Assembly (NCBI GenBank): GCA_022113835.1
Contig: JAILWY010000012.1
Coordinates: forward strand, 10,788,001 to 10,852,000
Direction of reading: 5' to 3'
Origin: Atopsyche davidsoni
Lineage: Eukaryota; Arthropoda; Insecta; Trichoptera; Hydrobiosidae
Length of the DNA stretch: 64,000 bases
Below are positions 46,379 to 55,699 of the stretch, one piece after another. The notes beneath the pieces were generated by a model. It was given only the letters and a program-made list of their open reading frames with translations, ran no database searches and had not been told where the DNA came from. The translations under genes were made by a program, and so were the position numbers. How positions within the stretch are numbered: position 1 is the first letter of the stretch; each line of letters begins with the position of its first letter.

Positions 46379-47090
46379 TAACTTTTCATATCGAAATTAT
46401 AAAAATATTTTTAATATTATGGTATTAAATAAATGTCACATTTCATTGAATGTGTATTGTCAAATCTATACATAATATTGTATGAATAAAATGACATGAC
46501 CAAATATTATTTTGGTCAAAACGTGTAGGGAAATATATGGGTTAAAAACTCTTTATTACAAGAGTTGAGTAATAAGTTAAATAAATAAGTAAGGATTTAA
46601 TAACAAGGATAAACACTCAAAAATGTCAATTAGTTTTGTTTTATTTATAATTAACATATTTACGAAAAAAATGTATACATTTGACAAATGTATATTATAT
46701 AATGATATTAACGAAGTGAAATAAGTGCCAGATACTTTCAAATGTCAAATACAATTGCAATGAGCAATTTGCTCTTACTATCACACGGCGGCAGTTATTT
46801 AAACGAACACGTCTATTATAAAATACTATCCGCATAGTGTATTGATGAATGCTTTATTTGAAGCCAGATGGAATGAGATGAGATGCGAAATGTAATAGAA
46901 GTGCAACGGGCAGGGCCGCTATCACACGGCGGCAGTGTTTGAACGGACCCGCGTGAAGTTGCAGCGCTGAGCCGGAGCGCCGCCGCATGCGCAGGAGGCG
47001 TCTCCGGGCACTTAGCCGTTTGCGAGCCGCGCTAGCTTCTATCCGTAATATTCTGATTTCTCTCTGTAAATTTTGTCAAAAAACTGCACG
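46379..47090 (+). promoter_or_regulatory. Promoter and 5' UTR region of Top1 copy A
   Basis: This is the near-identical counterpart of 60726-61873. The last 170 bases are GC-rich and keep the motif CTATCACACGGCGGCAGT twice (46778-46795 and 46919-46936), 141 bases apart. The second lies 154 bases before the ATG in both gene copies. In copy A the opposing PRC1 gene is missing, so only the Top1 half of the divergent arrangement remains. Promoter function is inferred from position and conservation. Confidence 0.5.
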
Positions 47091-50000
47091 ATGAGCGTCG
47101 ACAAGCCGTCAGGTCTGGAAGACGTAAGTATTCGAAAAAGTCATCCATGTAATATTTCCTTCATTTTAACAATCTTATGTAGTTCTCCAGCCTTTCAGAG
47201 TTACCCGTTGAAATTGCCGCCAATATGGCGTCAACAAGACAAGTCTCATACTACGTATAATGCAGATGTATAAAGGAAAGGCGAATGGTAGTCCCGCCCA
47301 CTACTCCTGCCCTCCCCCCACCCCTGTAAACTAGTTATAATATATAGTTATTTATTTATTTAAATTATTTTAACTCACGCCAATAATTGTTTTTTATTTA
47401 TTACCATATTTTCCATTCCATAAAAACAAAATCATAAAAAGAAACTCATGTACACTATCACATCATATCCTTTAATTCAATAAATAATTTTGAAATTTAA
47501 ATAAAAAAAATTTAGTTGGAGTGTCGCATCTGAGAATATATTTTCTATATGATTTCTTCATCCCCATAAAATATTTTTTTTAAATCATCAAATAAATTTA
47601 GCTCTTCACCTGTGACCTTGTAGGTAGTTATGTATAAACTTTTTTTATTATTAATTTTAGATAAAAGCTGTTAACAAGACGTCGAGTAAAGACCAGGACA
47701 AAAGTGACAGAGATAAAGGAAAAAACGATAAAGACAGAATCTCCGATAAGTCAAGGTCCAGCAAAAGCTCTAGTGATAAAGATAAAAGTGACAAACTTAA
47801 AAGTAGTAGTAGTAGTAGTGACAAAGATCGGAAGCATTCATCTTCCAAGGACCATAAAAGCTCTTCTAGCAATTCTTACGACAAACACCGTAGTGACAAA
47901 GATAAACACTGCTCGAGCACCTCTAGAGATAAACATTCAAGTTCAGGGTCTTCAAAGGGTAAACGTTCCAGTGGTGACACTAAAGACGAGCACTACAGCA
48001 GGTAAATATGTGTACTAATTTTGATAATGCTTATATATAATTGTGATGACCATATTCTCTGTGATAATTTTGTTTATTTATTAGTGGTAAAGCTTTAATA
48101 TTTTAGGTCTTGTCACACCAGCATATAATGTGTAAAATGGAAACACCGAATTTCACTAATTTATAGACTCCTACTAAAAATCTAGAATGTTCACGACAAA
48201 GCTGTTTGTCTTGTATTACTTTATAAAATGACTCAAAAAATATCAAAATTGTAAATATATTGTGAGCCATATTTGCAACTGGGAGCTGTAAAATGAGCAC
48301 AACTCAAATTGTTGTAGCTTGGAGTTTAGTAAAATTCTCTATTTCCATTTTGCTCAGGTTCCATGGCAGTAATACCATGAAAAGAATTATGATAGTCTAT
48401 TTTAAATCATTGGTCACATCTAGCCCCTTTTGTTATTTTTGATTTATGTTTTATTTAAAGTAAGGACAAATCATCTCACAGTTTAAGCAAAGATAAACAT
48501 GGCTCAAAGCATGAAGAATCTTCCGATCCTTTAGCTGAAGCTCCTTCATGTAATTACCCAAAGGCACTATTCAAAGGTGAACTGTTGGGTGACATGATAG
48601 ATGATGCAAGTGATGCCAGTGAAGAGGACGTTCTTTTGGTGTGTGCTATAATTTACTGACGTAAATCAAAATATTTAAATATAATTTCCAGCTACAGTAC
48701 CTCAGATTATTCAAGAGGTGTATAAAATATTTAATCATTCATAGTATATTCCAAAAAGAATAATAATATTGTAAGAATAAGTTTGACCGATTCAAAATTA
48801 TTTCAGATGACTGTGCCGTAAACTTTCAATATGTCATTGGTATGTGACTAGGATTTTAGTGTTTTGGAAATGTTTATTATTATTTTTGTTGTTTTCTTTT
48901 TATTGATGTTCCCACTCGATATTCCAAACTTTAATGCATTTAAGGCCTCTTACATGATGAAAATACTTTTTTTAGTTAAAAAAAAATTCTTGTATAGTAA
49001 GTGTTTTATTGCAAACATAAGCTGTGATCCTACATGGTAAATCCTCAAATTTGCTATACATAATGTATTGCTGATTCAGTTTTACTACGTATTGATGACA
49101 TGGGATGATTCCTTTGCCAATCCAGACAATATTAATTTTACCATTTTCATTATTCCGTTATGTATTTATCAGCCATTTTTTCATTGTTTGAATAATATTT
49201 ATGAATGTTTTTTACTAGTCGTCTAATTGCATTTTTTGTATTATTTCCTAGGACCAGTTAAACTATATTGTCGTTTCTCATTAAAATGTTTTTTTTTTTA
49301 GTCTGCACGTAAACTTAAGAGAAGTTCGTATCAGAGTGACAGTGAAGAAGAAAAATCACTATCTGCAAGAAAGAAAAAAAAGGAAAAGCAAGAGGATGAA
49401 CCTGAAATTTGGAAATGGTAGGACTAAAACTGAAATTTAACATAAACAAAAAAACTGCAGTACATTGAATTTTACAGTTATATTGTCCATAAAATATTTT
49501 GATCAAATTGATACAACCCTTTTGATCCCCTCTTAAATTACTAACAAAATGCTGCCCATCATAGAAAAGATTCCTAGAGTGGCAATATTGACAAATGCTT
49601 AAATATATATGGCTTAACCTTAAGATCTTTTGTGGGCTTAGTTGTGTACAAATAAGATATGTAATGTTTTGTAAAGTTTCACATAATTTATTTGAAAAAT
49701 GAAAAATGTGCTTCAAAGAAAAGCATTCTGTTAATGCTATTAATGCTTCAAAAAATTCAGTTCCCAAAAAATTCTCATCATCCTTATTTTAAACAGCATT
49801 GATTATTATAGGTAAAGCACATTTTTTTTTACATATTATATGTGCATTATTAAATTCGATCTACATTGCCTACATTAATTTTAGGTGGGAAGAAGAGAAA
49901 AAGGAAGATGGAACAAAATGGAAGTATTTGGAACATAAAGGTCCTCTTTTCGCTCCTCCTTATGAACGTTTACCCAAAGGTGTTATATTTCGCTATGATG

Positions 50001-51642
50001 GAAAAGAAATTGCACTCTCAAAGGATACTGAGGAAGTAGCCGGATTCTATGCAAAAATGCTTGATCATGATTACACTACAAAATCCAGTTTTAATGAAAA
50101 CTTCTTCACTGACTGGCGTAAAGCTATGACAGAATCAGAAAAATCAATTATTAAAGATCTGGCTAAGTGTGATTTCAAATTTATGCACAGCTTCTTTATG
50201 GATCAATCTGAACGAAATAAAAACAAAAGTAAGGAGGAAAAGGCCGCATTGAAAGCTAAAAATGAAGAAATTCAGAAAGAATATGGATTTTGCACTATAG
50301 ATGGTCACAAAGAGAAAATAAGTAATTTCTGCATTGAGTCGCCAGGTCTCTTTAGAGGTCGTGGGGAACATCCCAAGATGGGTATGCATAAAAAGCGTGT
50401 TTTTCCTGAACATGTAATTATCAATTGCTCCAAAGATGGAAAAATTCCCAAAGCACCTGCAGGGCATAGGTGGAAAGAGGTACGCCATGATAACTCTGTC
50501 ACCTGGTTGGCTTCTTGGACTGAGAATGTCCAAGGTCAAGTTAAGTATGTCATGTTGAATCCTAGTTCCAAACTCAAGGGAGAAAAAGATTGGCAAAAAT
50601 ATGAAACTGCTCGCAAACTAGCAAAAAGTATTGACAAGATCCGGGATACTTACAGGGAAGAATGGAGAGCAAAAGAAATGCATATTTGCCAGAGAGCTGT
50701 AGCATTGTATTTTATTGATAGACTTGCTCTCAGAGCTGGTAATGAAAAGGACGAGGACCAGGCTGACACAGTTGGTTGCTGCTCCCTCAGAGTGGAGCAC
50801 ATTCAACTTTATAAAAAAAAAGTCGGTCGAGAATTTGTAGTTGTGTTTGATTTTCTAGGTAAAGATTCCATCCGTTATTACAATGAAGTTTCAGTAGAGA
50901 AGAGAGTTTTCAAAAATCTAGAACTTTTTAAAGAAAATAAAAAAAGTGGTGATGATCTTTTCGATCGTTTAAACACCCAATCGATGAATGAGCATTTACG
51001 AGAATTGATGCCCAATCTCACAGCTAAAGTATTTCGTACTTTCAATGCTTCCTTTACATTGCAAAACCAATTAGATGAACTAACTGACCCTGACTCTTCC
51101 ATCGAGGAAAAGATCTTATCTTATAACAGAGCCAACAGGGCTGTAGCTGTTCTCTGTAACCATCAGAGAGCCGTCCCCAAGGGGCATCAGAAGTCTATGG
51201 ACGCTCTCAAGGAAAAGATACAGCTAAAGTGCGATCAGCTAGATGATGCTGAAGCAGAGCTCAATGATGTTGTCAAGTTAGCAAATAAAGGATCTGTTAA
51301 AGAAAAACTTAATGCAGGCAAAAAGAAGGAAGCTTTGCAAAAATTAGAAGAACAATTGCGAAAATTGAAAGTGCAAGAGACTGATAGGGATGAAAATAAA
51401 ACTATTGCCCTTGGAACATCCAAGCTGAATTATCTGGATCCTCGTATCTCCATTGCCTGGTAGGGTTTTTTTTTAACTTCTGGATAATGTGAAACAGTAA
51501 TAAATAATGGTTTTAATGTGTTTCTCTTTTACTTAACAGGTGTAAAAAGAACAGAGTTCCGATAGAGAAGATATACAACAAAACACAGAGGGACAAGTTC
51601 CGGTGGGCTATTGATATGGCAACTGTCGATTATGTCTTCTAA
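47091..51642 (+). CDS. Top1: DNA topoisomerase I (type IB), copy A, intact catalytic core, shortened N-terminus
   Basis: Nuclear type IB topoisomerase: it nicks one strand through a 3'-phosphotyrosine, lets supercoils relax and reseals. Exons: 47091-47123, 47661-48001, 48461-48638, 49302-49417, 49885-51459 and 51540-51642. They join in phase to 782 codons including stop. Residues 1-184 are a Ser/Lys/Asp-rich disordered tail (for example [19 protein letters not shown]), as in other animal Top1 proteins. The core begins [20 protein letters not shown]. All catalytic residues are present: Arg506 (LALRAGNEK), Lys549 (LGKDSIRYY), Arg607 (KVFRTFNAS), His649 (LCNHQRA) and Tyr739 (SKLNYLDPR), matching human R488, K532, R590, H632 and Y723. 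The C-terminus ([20 protein letters not shown]) is complete. A 33-nt micro-exon conserved in copy B (48807-48839 here) contains an in-frame TAA and must be skipped. Two introns of copy B are absent, and the donor at 48639 is weak (gtgtgtgc). A working paralogue is likely but not proved. Confidence 0.85.
48807..48839 (+). pseudogene. Micro-exon of Top1 copy A carrying an in-frame stop
   Basis: This is the counterpart of the copy-B exon at 63911-63943. Acceptor (tttcag) and donor (gtatgtg) are unchanged, but codon 5 is TAA at 48819-48821 (Met-Thr-Val-Pro-stop). At 33 nt it is a multiple of three and both neighbours are phase 0, so skipping leaves the frame intact and inclusion ends translation at about residue 188. 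Confidence 0.8.
49418..49884 (+). other. Intron of Top1 copy A before the catalytic exon
   Basis: AT-rich intron between gtagga and ttttag. The other large introns of this gene are 47124-47660, 48002-48460, 48639-49301 and 51460-51539. No nested gene was seen in any of them. Confidence 0.75.
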
Positions 51643-51805
51643 GTAATAAATGTTTAACAAGTTCACAGCCACATTTAATCCACCTGGAGTGCGTATTTAA
51701 GGTGATGCTAGATTATCTTTAAATAAGAAATTCAATATTTTTGACAGAGAGTACTTGGTGGAATTCCATTTTAATATTTTTGAATAAAATACTTGAGTGA
51801 TTTTC
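51643..51805 (+). other. 3' UTR region of Top1 copy A
   Basis: AATAAA signals occur at 51645-51650 and 51783-51788. The second is the better placed, and it directly precedes the LINE remnant. Confidence 0.5.
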
Positions 51806-52170
51806 CACATTTTTATTTTTATTAGTGACCGGTTTCGCTAACCTTTCACGTTGGCATTATCAAACACTCTGTTTGCTACCGTCCGTTGCTAGTAAGCTAC
51901 CGTCCGTGTATATAGTGAGTTCATTGTTTTTTGGCGTAGGGATATCTTGGTCAAAATATCGGGGGTCACTTTGATGTCTCTGACTCGGATGAGGCAATGA
52001 AAAAATGTCAACTACTCCTTGATATTTCCTATCACTAGGAAGAAAATCGGTGATGCCTCGTTTCTTGACATTGTATATGGCTTGCCTCTCTTGTATCATC
52101 AGGTCCAGTGGAATGAGGCCAGAAATGGGCTGGGTAGCCAGAAGGTTAGTTCGGATTGCAGGAGAAGACG
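51806..52170 (-). mobile_element. 3' end of a dead non-LTR retrotransposon (LINE), RT tail and start of RNase H
   Basis: On the minus strand a frame reads ATQPISGLIPLDLMIQERQA then IYNVKKRG, the helical region after the reverse transcriptase in Jockey/R1-type LINEs, where 'I-P-L-D-L...E-R...IY' is a familiar pattern. About 50 residues later comes ELTIYTDGSLL, the first RNase H motif with its catalytic Asp. Only about 10 residues on, the frame stops and passes into a typical 3' tail (ACCGGTCACTAATAAAAATA on the minus strand). Most of RNase H is deleted, and the element is 5'-truncated at about 52170. The clade is uncertain. Confidence 0.75.
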
Positions 52171-52990
52171 TAGGTAATTAATTAATTTTATTTTAAACGT
52201 GATGTATAAAAATAATTCAAAATGCCATTTGAGTTTTTTTTTTATTATTGAAAGATATAAACACTGAAATAGTGATTCCATAAAAATTATACTAGTAAAT
52301 TACCTAGATTAAAATAAAAGCTTCACACTTAAGACAAATATACTTTTAAACATATTATGGTGTCAAACTCCAATTGGACTAATAAGTAATCTTCCAAAAA
52401 GAGATACATCCACTAATCATTGCTTCAATATTACAAATTTTACTAAAAATATTAATTTCAGGTTTCGATTCTAAAGCTATAAATTTAGCAGTGTCTTGCA
52501 TGCAAGGGTGCCAACTTATCGGCATGCAACATCGATGACCAACAAAACTGATATGTCAACTAGGTGGTTATATATCTTAGGATACTCAATTAGAATTATC
52601 TATTTAATTATTAATATTTGACTACTGTCTAATCGGTGTATTTTCATAAAAATATATTTATGATATTGCTATTTTCGATGTACCTACACATATTGAAATA
52701 TAAATAGTTCCCATGTCTATAGATTTTACTGTACCTTGTAAAACATGTAATAAAGTTGTGTAGTGCACTTGTATGCAAAATAATAAATATAAAAATAATT
52801 TGTAACCTTTAGATATTTTAATTTTGTACATTGTAATAATGTATACAAAATATTAGAATCACAGATGAGGATTTATATTTTTTTTATAAAAGACTGATTT
52901 TACAATAATTGCCCACATGTAATTTTTAATAAAACTTTGTCTTTATATACATTTTGATTAAGGTTTATTAATATTATATTGGTAAGGTAA
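52171..52990. other. AT-rich intergenic DNA
   Basis: Nothing coding was seen. Several AATAAA motifs occur but cannot be tied to a gene. Confidence 0.5.
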
Positions 52991-53298
52991 GGTTTATTAC
53001 TTATAAATATTATTACTAATATGATTAGGCACATTAGTTCATATATAGAAGATGATTTAAAGAAACTCTCAAAAAAATATTGTGATTTGTGTGGGATGAT
53101 ATTTTTCTGAGAGTTTCTTTAAATCATATATATATATATGATTTAAATATATATAAATCATATATATAATCAAATAACAATCTCAGAAAAATATCATCGT
53201 GATTTGTGTGGGATGATATTTTTCTGAGAGTTTCTTTAAATCATCTTCTATATATGAACTAATGTGCCTAATCATATTAGTAATAATATAATAAACCC
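52991..53298. mobile_element. Fold-back (palindromic) MITE-like element
   Basis: The left arm, from about 53010 (TATTACTAATATGATTAGGC), is an exact inverted copy of the right arm ending at about 53290 over roughly 60 bases, including TTAAAGAAACTCTCA / TGAGAGTTTCTTTAA. Outer ends (GGTTTATTA / TAATAAACC) also match after an 8-base gap. The centre holds a partial internal repeat (TGATTTGTGTGGGATGATAT occurs twice) and (TA)n. No coding capacity and no certain target-site duplication were seen. Confidence 0.75.
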
Positions 53299-55699
53299 GT
53301 AATGGGTAAGAAATACGCTTCTGATTGACCAATCCATAAAATAGATATACTTATAAATATAATGTAAGTCTGTTTAGTATGTAAACAAAAGACTTAAGTT
53401 CTGCAGAAAAATGAGGATCGCAAGGATACCACAAATGTGCCTGCATGCACTTCCTGAGAACACAACTATGTCGATAAATAATCTGATTTTTTTAAAATAT
53501 CGCATTGATCAAGCTAGCACCAATTTCAATAAATAATCACCTATTTAAAAATAAATATCAATTATATGATATTAACATACTTACACACATGTGCATACAT
53601 CCGTACACATGCATTCGCAGCATTCACATGTACATATATATGCATATATAAATTTATTTTTTTCAATGAAGGTATAAAATAAAAGCTACAGATTTCTGAA
53701 GTAATTATTCTTTAATTATTCATAAAAAGATATTTTAATAATTAACTATCGGTTAGTACAAAATTATTAATAAGTTATATTCGTAATATACAAAATAAAA
53801 CTAATACTGTAATAAAATATTCTCACAATCACAATGAAATCTTTAACATGAAATTTCAATTCAATGGACACATTTTAAAAAGAATAACCGCTTAACTTAA
53901 AACCCGCCCTCATCTCATTTTTTTATTCAGAGTCTGCAAATTGGAAAGCCACTAGACAATAATTATTTTACAATCTCAATTGAATCGAATATATTCATTT
54001 TGTGTTTATCTTGGGGAATGTAAGTTTAAATTTGAACAAATTCAGGTTTCATTTTTTAGCAGATGTGCGTATTCTCAGAGATGTCTGTTCCAATACGCGT
54101 GTTTTTTGGCCGACACAAGATGTTGTAGATGGTGCATCATTAAAAAAACATTCAAAAAACAAATTTTGAATGCTTATAGGCAAACCAAATGAGATCAAAA
54201 GCCAAATTAATTTAATTTAAAACATCAACACATAAAAAATTTATTGAGTTTTTAAAATACTATCCAATAATCGTGAAGTTATTTACAAAGAAAACACTTA
54301 TTTTGACAATAGCTGCAATTTATGAGTGTGGTGCAAAAGGAAGTATTAATCAAAAACAATAATTTATCAGCCAATTGTTATCTGAGGCAAACTAAATAAT
54401 ATAACAAATATGAATAACCAAATGGCTAAGAGATAACGAACATTAGTGTTTGTTAGCACTCAGTCAAAATAAAAATTTCATCTGGTTATTCATATTTGTT
54501 GTTTAAATATAAAATTAAACCAGCCTGTCGACGACAATAACATAACCTTTAAATAAGGTAAACATTTTAAATTCACAACAGCTGTATGCTGTACGCTTAT
54601 TTGCTATTCATGGAAATGAAAACTAATAGCAATTTTAATACTTATTACATATCATTTTACACTATTTTATAGTTTATAAGACAAAGTACATAATTATAAC
54701 TGAGAAATGTTTATACTCTTGAAAATTTTATATTTTATTCACAAATTGCACCATAATTGAAATAAAATACAGATACTCATAAAGACGTAACATTATCAAC
54801 AAAAATATTAAAATAAATCATTTAAGCAAGCTATAATTTTCAAAATATTGTTTTTATACAATGCAAAAAAGCAATTTTGAAATTAAATAAAATTTGGAAA
54901 AATAAATATTAAATAATAAAAATATAATGCAAAATTAAATACAAATGTTTGTACATATTAAAAAATGACATTTAAATGGTAAAAGCAATTAAATTCACTA
55001 ACAATATACAGCGTACAAAAGATAAAGAATAGCAAAGACCAACACACAAGTCTTTGGAAAATAAGACAGGACTGCTCGGGTAGGCCAACAAACCACTTAC
55101 TGAATAATAAGCATTTATCCCTTGATATGAGAAAAGACAAAGGAATGACCCCATACATAAATTATGTTGATGATAAACGATTTTTCAGAATTCATAGTAC
55201 CACATAGGCATGTCTGCATACTTATAAAAATCTATATGAAACCTTTCCTTGGTGTGATTAGGTAAATAAAAACTGAAAAGAAAAAAAATAGCCATTAATT
55301 TAGACTATTGTGAAATAAAACGTTTGAAATATTTTTAATTGATAATTATTAACTGTTGGAATTTTATTATAACATTAAGATTGTCTAAACGCATACTGGC
55401 ATATGAGTTGTAAGGCACATAGGTAGTTTGGAAATATTTTTGGAATATTGCAACTTTATCTGTCTCATGTTCAAAGAGTTATAACTAAGAATCATAAAAA
55501 AAAATATCAAATTATCGTTTAACATAAAATATTTTCGGCCTCAAGTGATACCAGGGATTTTGAAAATGCAGATAAAATCATCGAAATTGGGGGGTTACAA
55601 CTTTTACAATGATTGGAAATAATATAAATTTTGTATTGGATGTAATATTTTTGAACAAAAAGGATGGTAGATAACGCTTCACATTTAGTATAGTTTTTT
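53299..55699. other. 3' flank of PRC1 in copy B
   Basis: AT-rich DNA, duplicated in copy A from 53511 on. A minus-strand AATAAA at 55363-55368 could be the PRC1 polyadenylation signal, about 330 bases after the stop. No gene was seen. Confidence 0.5.

Larger units (their letters stand above)
44511..48900. repeat. Copy A of a segmental duplication (matches 53511-64000)
   Basis: Seen by eye-alignment. 44517-45420 matches 53519-54450, 45421-46085 matches 54858-55530, the PRC1 remnant 46086-46378 matches parts of 55530-56500, and 46379-48900 matches 60726-64000. The order and orientation are kept. Copy A lacks the PRC1 body (about 4.2 kb), two stretches of about 400 bp (54457-54858 and 60895-61310 in copy B) and two pieces of Top1. 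It has about 220 bp extra in Top1 intron 1 (47295-47513). The Top1 promoter and first exon are closest: about 7 differences in the last 170 bases before the ATG. The match continues past the window edge for Top1. Confidence 0.92.

Noticed and set aside
47657..47872. Leu/Ser-rich minus-strand frame (twin at 62528-62881)
   Set aside because: Antisense shadow of the Top1 tail exons.
47704..48018. Val/Thr/Lys-rich 104-codon frame (and its copy-B twin at 62428-62925)
   Set aside because: Shifted reading of the Ser/Lys/Asp-rich Top1 exon. The Ser/Lys frame matches the family and splices in phase.
49315..49767. 150-codon minus-strand frame, and another at 50144-50596
   Set aside because: Antisense to Top1 exons and introns; no domain.
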